From Nitrososphaeraceae archaeon (GTDB lineage: Archaea; Thermoproteota; Nitrososphaeria; Nitrososphaerales; Nitrososphaeraceae): 28,979 bases of DNA. The stretch is taken from positions 1 through 28,979 of the forward strand of contig JANWJI010000014.1 of assembly GCA_025449515.1 (NCBI GenBank), in the 5' to 3' direction. Positions 7,235 to 14,892 of this stretch are shown here, piece after piece (position 1 is the stretch's first letter; every line of letters starts with the position of its first letter). A program made the position numbers and the translations under genes. Below the pieces are notes generated by a model that searched no databases, had not been told where the DNA came from, and worked only from the letters and a program-made list of their open reading frames with translations.

Positions 7235-8383
7235 TTGTCTAGCATTAAGAAAATAACGGTCATCGGTTCCGGTACTATGGGTCATGGGATCGCCCAGGTG
7301 TCTGCAATGGCGGGGTACAATATATTGCTTAGAGACGTCGAACAAAAATTTTTGGACTCAGCTATTGCAAAGATAAAGTGGTCTCTTGAAAAATTGTTCA
7401 AGAAACAAAAAATAACTGAGATGGAAATGCAAAACATACTTGGCCGCATTCAAGTAACAACCGATCTGAAGGAAGGGTTACAGAATTCAGATCTCGTTAT
7501 CGAGGCTGTTCCTGAAGATTTGGTCTTGAAAAAAATAGTCTACGAAGGGATTGATGAGTTTGCTGAGGGGAAGACGCTTTACGCATCAAATACAAGTACC
7601 TTGCCGATTACAGAAATTGCATCACTCACCTCTAGGCCGGACAGATTCATAGGACTCCACTTCTTTAATCCTCCACAATTGATGCAATTAGTCGAGGTAA
7701 TCCCAGGCAGGGAGACTAAAACAAACGTTGTTGATACTGCTATGAGTTTCATAAACTCGCTCGGAAAGCAGCCCATTCTATGTCGTAGGGATGTGGCAGG
7801 ATTCATAATTAATCGGATCTTTATACCCTTAGTTCATGAAGCGGCTTACTGCTTGGAGAGAGATCATACTAGTTTAGTTGCTATCGATTCGGCAGTCAAG
7901 GAAAAGATGAAATTTCCTATGGGAATTTTTGAGCTTGCGGACTATACGGGCTTGGATGTAATCTATAAGGCAACTATGATAATGTATTCGAGGGACAAGC
8001 GCGTTGTAAACCCTCATCCCATGATACAGAAATTGTTTGAAGAAGGAAAATATGGTCAAAAATCAGGTTACGGATTCTACGAGTACAAAAAAGAACAGTA
8101 TGAGCGAGTCAACGTACCCACTAATGAGATCCATCCATATGATCCTATTAAATTGGTAGCATTCGCAGCTAATAATGCAAGTTGGTTGATATCCAATGGT
8201 GCTTGTGACAGAATAGATCTTGAGAAAGCATTAAAGCTTGGAATGGGCCTTAGAGCAGAGCTCTTTGAAACTGTTAAAAGCTATGGAATTGAATCAATAG
8301 TCAACACTTTAAGACAGTTGGCCCAAGAGAATGGTGTAGTATACGAACCGGATAAGTATTTAATAGACAACCTCAAGAGCTAA
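7235..8383 (+). CDS. 3-hydroxyacyl-CoA (3-hydroxybutyryl-CoA) dehydrogenase
   Basis: A 382-residue NAD-dependent enzyme oxidising (S)-3-hydroxybutyryl-CoA to acetoacetyl-CoA. The N-terminal Rossmann domain opens with G-S-G-T-M-G-H-G (11-18). Further marks are V-I-E-A-V-P-E-D (88-95), catalytic S-N-T-S (118-121) and H-F-F-N-P-P (142-147) with the catalytic histidine, and N193 in I-I-N-R. A C-terminal dimerisation domain follows (about 188-285), and then an extra helical 3HCDH-like domain (about 295-382), making it longer than the usual 280-residue bacterial Hbd. In ammonia-oxidising archaea this reaction belongs to the hydroxypropionate/hydroxybutyrate CO2-fixation cycle; that role is inferred. 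The start is TTG at 7235, directly before the Rossmann strand. Confidence 0.92.
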   Translation: MSSIKKITVIGSGTMGHGIAQVSAMAGYNILLRDVEQKFLDSAIAKIKWSLEKLFKKQKITEMEMQNILGRIQVTTDLKEGLQNSDLVIEAVPEDLVLKKIVYEGIDEFAEGKTLYASNTSTLPITEIASLTSRPDRFIGLHFFNPPQLMQLVEVIPGRETKTNVVDTAMSFINSLGKQPILCRRDVAGFIINRIFIPLVHEAAYCLERDHTSLVAIDSAVKEKMKFPMGIFELADYTGLDVIYKATMIMYSRDKRVVNPHPMIQKLFEEGKYGQKSGYGFYEYKKEQYERVNVPTNEIHPYDPIKLVAFAANNASWLISNGACDRIDLEKALKLGMGLRAELFETVKSYGIESIVNTLRQLAQENGVVYEPDKYLIDNLKS

Positions 8384-8610
8384 GGACTAATTATTGGACC
8401 CATAATGCAAGTATGTGACAACCGAACAATTTCCAGCTTTTCATTTTTAGTCAAATACATTTTATAATAACAGTCGGTGTTACTTTGAAGAGATCTTGCC
8501 TAAAGGAAGTGATTATAAAAAAAAAGTCCGGGTCTTAGTCGGTAGAGGTTATGTGGTAATAACGAGCTATTCGGTTAGTTAGTTCATAGTTTGATCAAAT
8601 AAAATAATAT

Positions 8611-9894
8611 ATGGGTAGATTAAGCCTGAATCACATAATGGCTCATTATCGAATTAAGGATGAATCTCTTGCCCACACAGGAAAGAAGAAGATCGACTGG
8701 GCAGAAGAACATATGCCTGTTTTAGTTTCACTAAGAGATAAATATCGTCATAAAAAACCTCTGGATGGCATACGCATTAGCGGTTGTTTACATGTAACTA
8801 AGGAGACTGGAGTATTAATTCGAACCTTGAAATCCTCAGGGGCGGAATTATCTTGGTCTGGTTGTAATCCACTGAGCACGCAGGATGATGTTGCCGCTTC
8901 GATCGCAATTGACGAAGGAATATCGGTTTACGCCAGTAGAGGTGTCTCTACGGATCAGTATTATGAAGACATTAATAGTGCGATGAAAATCAGACCTAAT
9001 ATCACGATCGACGATGGGGCCGATCTGACTGTTGAGATCCATAAATCGATAAACGATTTCAAATCTGCATTATACGGCGGCACCGAAGAGACCACGACAG
9101 GTGTAATTAGATTGAGGGCTCTTCAAAAATTAGGCAAGTTGATGTATCCCATAATCGCAGTAAATGATGCTGAGACGAAACATGACTTTGATAATGTTTA
9201 TGGAACAGGACAATCCGCCCTAGACGGTATTATTCGTGCCACAAATATACTATTTTCCGGAAAAAATGTTATTGTTGCAGGATATGGGCATGTGGGAAAA
9301 GGCATTTCGAAAAATGCGGCTGGGCTTGGCGCGAATGTCACCGTTACAGAAGTTGACCCAATCTCAGCATTAAAAGCCAAATTAGACGGGTTTAGCGTTA
9401 CGACCATGAAGCATGCATCATCATTTGGTGATGTTTTCATTACAACTACTGGTTGCAAAGATGTTATAGGAAGCGAAGCAATTGGTGAACTAAAGGACGG
9501 AGCGATTTTAGCAAATGCAGGCCATTTCAACGTTGAAATAGCCGTTTCAGAATTAGAACGACGATCTGTAAACAAAGTTCAAGTCAACGAAAATATATTG
9601 CAGTACGACTTGAATCATAGAAAAGTATACCTCATAGGAGAAGGCCGCTTGGTAAACTTGGTGGCTGCCGACGGTCATCCCTCCGAGGTCATGGACATGA
9701 GTTTTGCTAATCAATTCTTCTCAGTACTGAAGCTAGCAGAATCGAAGGGCTCGCTTCAACCCATGGTATACGATATTCCGAGAGAACAGGACCAAGAAAT
9801 AGCATTGGCGAAGTTAAAATCTATGAATATAGATATTGATACTCTAACGCAAGAACAAGAAGCTTACCTTAACGGATTTAGTCAAGGAACCTAA
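8611..9894 (+). CDS. ahcY: Adenosylhomocysteinase (S-adenosylhomocysteine hydrolase)
   Basis: A 427-residue NAD-dependent cytosolic enzyme splitting S-adenosylhomocysteine into adenosine and homocysteine, relieving product inhibition of methyltransferases. Conserved parts are S-G-C-L-H-V-T-K-E-T (57-66), S-x-C-N-P-L-S-T-Q-D-D (83-93), D-D-G-A-D-L-T (134-140), G-G-T-E-E-T-T-T-G-V (156-165), N-D-A-E-T-K-x3-D-N (185-195) with the catalytic Lys190, and the NAD loop A-G-Y-G-H-V-G-K-G (223-231). The bacterial/eukaryotic Y-G-C position is Y-G-T, and the C-terminal Lys-Tyr tail is absent, as in archaeal forms. ATG at 8611 is used here; the ATG at 8638 (M10, before A-H-Y-R-I-K-D) would match the usual archaeal start better. 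It stands alone, 227 bases after the dehydrogenase. Confidence 0.95.
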   Translation: MGRLSLNHIMAHYRIKDESLAHTGKKKIDWAEEHMPVLVSLRDKYRHKKPLDGIRISGCLHVTKETGVLIRTLKSSGAELSWSGCNPLSTQDDVAASIAIDEGISVYASRGVSTDQYYEDINSAMKIRPNITIDDGADLTVEIHKSINDFKSALYGGTEETTTGVIRLRALQKLGKLMYPIIAVNDAETKHDFDNVYGTGQSALDGIIRATNILFSGKNVIVAGYGHVGKGISKNAAGLGANVTVTEVDPISALKAKLDGFSVTTMKHASSFGDVFITTTGCKDVIGSEAIGELKDGAILANAGHFNVEIAVSELERRSVNKVQVNENILQYDLNHRKVYLIGEGRLVNLVAADGHPSEVMDMSFANQFFSVLKLAESKGSLQPMVYDIPREQDQEIALAKLKSMNIDIDTLTQEQEAYLNGFSQGT

Positions 9895-10035
9895 AAATCC
9901 GAAGGTAGAAGACTCGAGTCAAAAGACGATCCTGCAGACCAGCGCGGTGAATATCAAATTAGCGATGCGGAAGCCAGATCAAATGCTTAGATATTTATTT
10001 CCATCCCGGTGTGCATTATTTTCAGTCCTATTGTA

Positions 10036-10110
10036 GGATGGGTGGTCCAGCTTGGTTAAGATACCTGTCTCACACACAGGTGATCGAGAGTTCAAATCTC
10101 TCCCCATCCA
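10036..10110 (+). tRNA. tRNA-Val (CAC)
   Basis: A 75-nt cloverleaf. Acceptor GGATGGG (10036-10042) pairs with CCCATCC (10103-10109), followed by discriminator A. The anticodon stem CCTGT/ACAGG (10064-10068, 10076-10080) encloses loop CTCACAC, anticodon CAC at 10071-10073. The T arm is GAGAG-TTCAAAT-CTCTC (10086-10102). The D arm is short. CCA is not encoded and no intron is seen. A TATA-like ATATTTATTT lies at 9991-10000, some 40 nt upstream, and pyrimidine-rich sequence follows. It is convergent with the DUF2070 gene. Confidence 0.96.
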
Positions 10111-10137
10111 TCTCCTTCTCGCTCCTACTCTCAATCT

Positions 10138-11895
10138 TTACAGGAGTAGTGTTGCTGCATAGACAACTATAGTTACTAACACGAAAATTTTAGAGAGATG
10201 CATGGATTTGTTCAAGGCCCTTGCGTATTCATCAAATTGTCTTTTGCCCATCAATTTAACCTTCGTCTGTGTAGAGAATAATTCAAATTTGGAAGATGTA
10301 ACATTTTCTATGGACTTTTTGGATAGAGAATAAAATATTTCTGAGGCCACTCTGGGATCTGTAAGACTACCAAATGCATAGTATCCTTGCCTGGTTCTTT
10401 TGCCCGAGGTTGAGTGGGTATCTGAAGTACAGATTTCTAACATCTCTAATCCCTTCTTTGACATATAAGAAATTATATCCCTTCTCACCGTATTATCCAT
10501 ATTATTTGAATCTGCCCAACCAATCACAAAGTAACGGGCATTTACGTGAAGAACGACGGTGGCCAAACCAGAACCTCCAAGATCATCTTTCAAAGAATCC
10601 GCTTCATAGGAAATATCGCGAAGATTTGCGAAGCCAATCCTAAAAGGAAATTCTTGAGACTGATTTAGTTCTTTTAGACACCGCTTTCCGGCAGTTAATA
10701 AAAATTCATTATTCCTCTGGCTTAACTGCGTACCCAATGCATTATGACAGTCTACAACTAGCGTATTGCTAAAACCCAGCGAGCTTGAATAACCTTCCAA
10801 AACCTTCTGGATCTCATCAGAGAGATCATCCATACCTTCTGGAGCTCTAGAAAGTAGGAGTATAGCGGTATTTCCAAATTTGAGCCCAGTTGCTGTAAAA
10901 CCCGAAACATGTACCTGGCAAGGCAATGAGCACAGATTATGCCCTGAGTTAATTTTCTGTTTATCAAGGGACATTACGTACCTATCCACCTCTGATTTTG
11001 AAGGTATATTCAATGAGTGATCTGATATGCTATGTAGAACTATTGCCTTTCTTGAAAATGCCGTAAACAAAACATAAGGTAAATTACTTCCACCGATAGG
11101 GTTGAACGGACCAGGATGGATATCTGGAAGAATAATGTTCACATGATCGCCGTTATTGTTCGTGAATCTTCCAATCAAAGTCTTAACAATCTGTTGTTCG
11201 GATCTGGATTCAGTAAATCTTTCCATTTTGTTTGGATCGTTATCGGTCCATGCAGCGAGAAAGGCCTGCAAGAGATCAAATGTACTCTTAATATTTGGAC
11301 GTCCTGCTTTGTCTGCTAATACGGTCCACAAGATACTAATACCTACAAATATTATGCCAAGCAAAGGCACAACATCTATTTGAGTTACGGCAGAGAAGTT
11401 GGGCGGCGGAACACCAATTATAATAGCTGCCAAGATTATTGGCTGAACTATTCCCACCATGACTGATCTTAGTAGTCGAGTCCCGAATACAGATCTAAAT
11501 ATTGCAATTCTCAAACCAATTGTAAGAAACATGCCCTCGATTAAGTACAAAAGAGGAGAACTCTCTCTCCCTAACAAAATATGCGAAATCAAGCCTAACA
11601 CTGCTGTGCTAGCCCATAGAACATTTGAAAAAGCAGACACATGAAAAACCTTTGATAATTTATTGAGAGGAGCTTTGCGTAAAGACCAGAAGTCAAAAAA
11701 GGCCAGCCCTACCACAGACGGTAGCCCAAACAGTAGTGTATACAAGAGTTCACCATTCTGTTTGTACATCCAGCCTCTCGCCACTAATATTAAAAAAGCT
11801 GTGCCAGCAATTGAGATGATAAAAGATATTTTAATAGAAGAAGGATTAAGCCGTGTAAAAGACCATCGATTATGTATACTAGAAACGCTTTCCAT
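10138..11895 (-). CDS. DUF2070 family integral membrane protein
   Basis: A 585-residue archaeal protein of unknown function. About six N-terminal membrane helices (roughly 22-40, 48-67, 86-108, 112-132, 142-162, 173-193) are followed by a large soluble domain (about 205-560) and one C-terminal helix (about 566-583). The soluble domain carries His/Asp clusters that look metal-binding: D-I-H-P-G-P-F (258-264), S-D-H-S (291-294), V-D-C-H-N (381-385) and S-D-T-H-S near 490, all typical of DUF2070. This suggests a membrane-tethered hydrolase, but no activity is known to me. It begins 24 nt after the Sec61-beta stop on the same strand, so the two are probably co-transcribed, hinting at a membrane or secretion role. 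ATG start at 11895. Confidence 0.88.
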   Translation of the reverse strand: MESVSSIHNRWSFTRLNPSSIKISFIISIAGTAFLILVARGWMYKQNGELLYTLLFGLPSVVGLAFFDFWSLRKAPLNKLSKVFHVSAFSNVLWASTAVLGLISHILLGRESSPLLYLIEGMFLTIGLRIAIFRSVFGTRLLRSVMVGIVQPIILAAIIIGVPPPNFSAVTQIDVVPLLGIIFVGISILWTVLADKAGRPNIKSTFDLLQAFLAAWTDNDPNKMERFTESRSEQQIVKTLIGRFTNNNGDHVNIILPDIHPGPFNPIGGSNLPYVLFTAFSRKAIVLHSISDHSLNIPSKSEVDRYVMSLDKQKINSGHNLCSLPCQVHVSGFTATGLKFGNTAILLLSRAPEGMDDLSDEIQKVLEGYSSSLGFSNTLVVDCHNALGTQLSQRNNEFLLTAGKRCLKELNQSQEFPFRIGFANLRDISYEADSLKDDLGGSGLATVVLHVNARYFVIGWADSNNMDNTVRRDIISYMSKKGLEMLEICTSDTHSTSGKRTRQGYYAFGSLTDPRVASEIFYSLSKKSIENVTSSKFELFSTQTKVKLMGKRQFDEYARALNKSMHLSKIFVLVTIVVYAATLLL

Positions 11896-11919
11896 GACTT
11901 AAGTCTGGTATTATAATCT

Positions 11920-12087
11920 TCAGACTGGGAAAAGAATTCGAATTAAGAATGATATCCCGATCAATCCCCCCGTAACTCCTAGAACAACTTCAGGTTTTAT
12001 CTTGACACCCTTCGTTTCGTCTTCAAAAAATCTTAACAATCCTGCGCTAGAAGCTGGGAGAGGCGCATTTTTCTTTTTACTGCTCAT
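11920..12087 (-). CDS. secG: Preprotein translocase subunit Sec61-beta (SecG)
   Basis: A 55-residue tail-anchored subunit of the Sec translocon. It begins M-S-S-K-K-K, continues with the family's A-P-L-P-A-S-S-A-G-L-L-R-F-F-E-D-E (8-24) and G-V-K-I-K-P-E (27-33), and ends in one membrane helix (about 34-53) just before the stop. This order is the hallmark of archaeal Sec61-beta. The stop TGA is at 11922-11920. An in-frame ATG two codons upstream (12093) is an alternative start; an ATTTAAA element at 12120-12114 lies 24-25 nt before that ATG and would give a leaderless transcript starting there. DUF2070 follows in the same direction. Confidence 0.93.
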   Translation of the reverse strand: MSSKKKNAPLPASSAGLLRFFEDETKGVKIKPEVVLGVTGGLIGISFLIRILFPV

Positions 12088-12237
12088 TAACATTCACAAG
12101 AAAGAGTCAGTGCTTTAAATAGATTCCGCTACTTATAAATGAAAAGAATTGGCCTCTCAAAAGCTGTTTTAGATTGAGGTGGTTGTAGAATACAAGCAAG
12201 TTTTAATAGTTAGAATATGAATAGTCAAAATACTTAG

Positions 12238-12546
12238 ATGGTGGTTATATGCAAGAAATGTGGCCTGCCTGACGACCTTTGTGCTTGTGGTGAACTAGAC
12301 AAAGAGGATACGCGAATCGTGGTTCGACTTGAAACCAGACGCTTCAAGAAAACGACTACCATGATTGAAGGGATTGATCCGAAACTTGGCGATCTACAAC
12401 GGATAGTTAAAGAGTTGAAAAGTAAATTTGCCTGCGGCGGAACCGCAAAAGATGGATATATAATGCTCCAAGGAGATCATCGGGCAGACGTCAAAGGTTA
12501 TCTAGTAAGCATGGCGTTTAATGAGGCTGCTATCGAGGTTCAGTAA
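12238..12546 (+). CDS. Translation initiation factor aIF1 (SUI1 family)
   Basis: A 102-residue factor that binds the small ribosomal subunit and helps select the start codon. The N terminus has a zinc-knuckle C-K-K-C-G-L-P-x4-C-x-C (C5, C8, C15, C17), a common archaeal addition, and the rest is the SUI1 fold: R-R-F-K-K-T-T-T-M-I-E-G-I (about 34-46), D-L-Q-R-I-V-K-E-L-K, and F-A-C-G-G-T-A-K-D (64-72), which carries the family's G-G-T/S loop. The ending is typical. ATG at 12238, with a TTTAAT-type element about 26-30 nt upstream suggesting a leaderless transcript. It is divergent from Sec61-beta. Confidence 0.95.
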   Translation: MVVICKKCGLPDDLCACGELDKEDTRIVVRLETRRFKKTTTMIEGIDPKLGDLQRIVKELKSKFACGGTAKDGYIMLQGDHRADVKGYLVSMAFNEAAIEVQ

Positions 12547-12721
12547 CATCTCTCTTGTCGTACAACCAAAGATCTCTTTGTAAGAATACTGAGCCATGAT
12601 TTTTTGTTCCTATTTCTACTTATTGTTCCATAATAGACTTGATTTGCTTTTCGAACATTGATCCATCGAGGTGTCTAAGACTAAACGAAGGCATTTATGT
12701 CGGTAACTTAAATCCACATCA

Positions 12722-13171
12722 TTGTTCAAGGAAAAGAAGCCGACCAAAAAAAGAGAGCGTGTTTCAAGTTTGGACAACACATTCAAGATCGCTTCGATTC
12801 TCCAAAAGAGTATTAACACGGGACGTTCGAGCTACGTCGAAATGTCCAAGGTGAATCAAATAGTTTCATTTAATATGAGATCTCAATTGGATTCCATTAG
12901 GCCCGAAATTGCCTGTGGATACTACAAGGATGCGATTAACCTTTTTGACCAGCTGTCATTCTGTTATGAAAATACTATTACTCCAAATGGCTCGATTAAA
13001 TTAAAGGAATTAAATAGAATGCTGACTTATGATTCTGAAATTGCATTTCAACTTAATACTCTAAGTAAAACTTCCAATTTTGACCAGGCAAAGAATGATT
13101 TGGACTATATTAAAAATCTCAGGGATTTGATTAAGGAAAGAGAAGATTTTATTAAATCAATTAGAGCTTGA
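12722..13171 (+). CDS. Predicted alpha-helical protein, unknown function
   Basis: No family recognised. The 149-residue product starts with a strongly basic segment (K-E-K-K-P-T-K-K-R-E-R), then is almost wholly helical with Leu/Ile heptad-like spacing and a charged C-terminal helix (about 120-149) that may form a coiled coil. No signal or membrane segment. The start is TTG at 12722; an internal ATG at 12842 (before S-K-V-N-Q) would remove the basic head. The 3' end overlaps the TFB gene on the other strand by 11 bases. The basic head suggests contact with nucleic acid or ribosomes, but that is a guess. Confidence 0.65.
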   Translation: MFKEKKPTKKRERVSSLDNTFKIASILQKSINTGRSSYVEMSKVNQIVSFNMRSQLDSIRPEIACGYYKDAINLFDQLSFCYENTITPNGSIKLKELNRMLTYDSEIAFQLNTLSKTSNFDQAKNDLDYIKNLRDLIKEREDFIKSIRA

Positions 13172-14088
13172 GATGGAGCTTTAGCCCCTTGTACCTATTC
13201 CTAATGGTGACTTCCGTAACACCTGCTGCTTCTGCAACATCCTTCTGTGTCTTATTCTCCCCATTCATCACGCAAGCCACGTATAATGCAGCTGCGGCTA
13301 GACCCATAGGATCTTTTCCAGCAGAAATTTTTCCCTCTTCAGCCCTTTTTAGAATCTCCAGGGCTTTTCTCTTTGTCTTTTCAGATAGTCCGGCCTTGCT
13401 TGCAATTCTGGCTACACATTTCACCGGATCAACAACAGGCATCTTAAGATCTAGCTCACGAATGAGCAATCTGTAACATCTAGCCACATCCTTCTTCTTT
13501 ATGTTACTTGCATTAGCAATATCCTTCAATGTTCTTGGAGTCTCAGTATCTCTACAAGCGGCGTAAAGTGCGGCGGCCACAAGTGCAGATATCGATCTTC
13601 CTCTCACGAGCCCTCTCTCCAGTGCTTTTCTGTAGACATAAGCAGCCTTTTCGATGACAGCATCCCCCACTGCGAGTTTATCCTTCAATCTATCCAATTC
13701 ACTAAACGCCTGTCTAAAATTCCGGTCAACAGGTTCGTGAACTTGACTACGACTGTCCCAAGTTCTTAGTCTTTCAATTGTGCTTTTCATTGATGCCGAC
13801 AAAGGTTTTCCTGAAGCATCCTTGTCTATTGGACCGATTATAGTAGCCAGACCCATGTCATGCATGGCCAAAGAAGTCGGTATTCCAGCTCGGCTCCTGT
13901 CTTCGTGTTCTTCCTTTGAAAAAGCCCTCCATTCTGGTCCTGTTTCCTCAATTCTCTCAGTAACAACAAATCCACAATTCCCACAAAACATTTCGCCACT
14001 CGAATTATCGGTGACCATGGGACCCTTTCCACAACGTGGACATCTATCACTAAATAATGAAATATCTTTTACCAGGTCTTTTCACCAT
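13161..14088 (-). CDS. tfb: Transcription initiation factor TFB (TFIIB homologue), start region frameshifted
   Basis: Bridges TBP-TATA DNA and RNA polymerase at archaeal promoters. The C-terminal core is two cyclin-fold repeats with A-A-A-L-Y-A-A-C-R and A-A-A-L-Y-V-A-C, and a helix-turn-helix Q-K-D-V-A-E-A-A-G-V-T-E-V-T-I-R-N-R for the BRE. The linker has A-F-S-K-E-E-H-E-D-R-S-R-A-G. The zinc ribbon is C-P-R-C-G then C-G-N-C-G. The first half lies upstream of the ATG at 14018, in the same frame, but no ATG, GTG or TTG precedes it before a TGA at 14084-14082. An ATG at 14088 sits about 28 nt after a TATA box and is off by one base; removing one A from the AAAA at 14082-14079 joins it to the ribbon. 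A start at 14018 would give 285 residues lacking half the ribbon. Confidence 0.9.
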
Positions 14089-14110
14089 AAAAATGCCGAA
14101 ACTTGCCATC

Positions 14111-14120
14111 TTATATAAAT
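14111..14120 (-). promoter_or_regulatory. TATA box of TFB gene
   Basis: The minus strand reads ATTTATATAA at 14120-14111, centred about 28 nt before the ATG at 14088. That distance predicts a leaderless transcript starting at this ATG and so marks it as the natural start of TFB. Confidence 0.6.
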
Positions 14121-14466
14121 ATTTTATTCTTTTATTTATACTTTGTCCTCGATGGATGACATCCGACTAAGATTTGTAGGTTTCATTGTTTGCATTTAAT
14201 AATTATGGCAAATGCCAGTAGTTATTTGAATATATTCTAAATCAGCCGAAATTCATGACTTGTGAAATATCATTATTAAATTATATACTTCAGCTATCAA
14301 AGTTAGGTATTTAATCCCCAGTAATCCCACATAAGAAAGTCTAACCTATGTAGTCGCTAATGGGCGAATACCGAAATAACGACCAATTCGCAATTAAATT
14401 TTCGATGTATACAAGATTGAATTTCTATCCACAATCTTAATTAAAGGATTAGTCATTTCTTCAATT
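14121..14466. other. Intergenic region, no gene seen
   Basis: About 346 bases between the TFB promoter and the next plus-strand ORF. It is AT-rich, with a GCGAAT (14364-14369) and ATTCGC (14387-14392) inverted pair. Only very short ORFs are present. It presumably holds the promoter of the downstream ORF and transporter genes. Confidence 0.5.
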
Positions 14467-14838
14467 ATGGAAGATATTACGCAGATACCACGATGGGTTG
14501 TTGAAGAAGATCCTTTGTGGGAGCAGGATACACATGCGGGACCAAATCTAATGAGATGGAGAAAGAAGGGAACTAATTTGTTTGCCATCTGCGGTATATC
14601 AAGTATGACTTGTGATCTATTTGATTATTCTACGAATTTACCTTCATTTTCGAATTTCTTGCAAGCGAAGAGTCAGAGTCAAGGTAATCTAGATACAATT
14701 TCTAAACCAGATGGTCATGCTGATATTAAGAGGTATCTTGCCAGTCGGTACCTAAATCCGGACTATGGCACATTCAAACTTCTAGATAGAAGATCACTAA
14801 AGATCAGAGATCGGCCTGATCTTAAGGATATCTCATAG
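14467..14838 (+). CDS. Hypothetical protein
   Basis: A 123-residue frame opening M-E-D-I-T-Q-I-P-R-W-V-V and containing D-P-L-W-E-Q-D and R-W-R-K-K-G. I recognise no family. Composition is that of an ordinary soluble protein, with no signal peptide or membrane segment. It reads toward the transporter genes, 54 bases before the binding-protein start, so it could be their first gene. There is no strong ribosome-binding site. Coding status rests only on length and composition. Confidence 0.45.
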   Translation: MEDITQIPRWVVEEDPLWEQDTHAGPNLMRWRKKGTNLFAICGISSMTCDLFDYSTNLPSFSNFLQAKSQSQGNLDTISKPDGHADIKRYLASRYLNPDYGTFKLLDRRSLKIRDRPDLKDIS

Positions 14839-14892
14839 TACTTGCATAGAAAAACCAACATGAAAAGCGGCAATAGATGAATAATTTCTTCA

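Noticed and set aside
9198..9575. 125-codon frame on the minus strand
   Set aside because: It lies wholly antisense within adenosylhomocysteinase, whose conserved residues account for the sequence.
12616..12819. 67-codon minus-strand frame between aIF1 and the helical unknown
   Set aside because: It overlaps the start of the helical unknown and shows no recognisable pattern.
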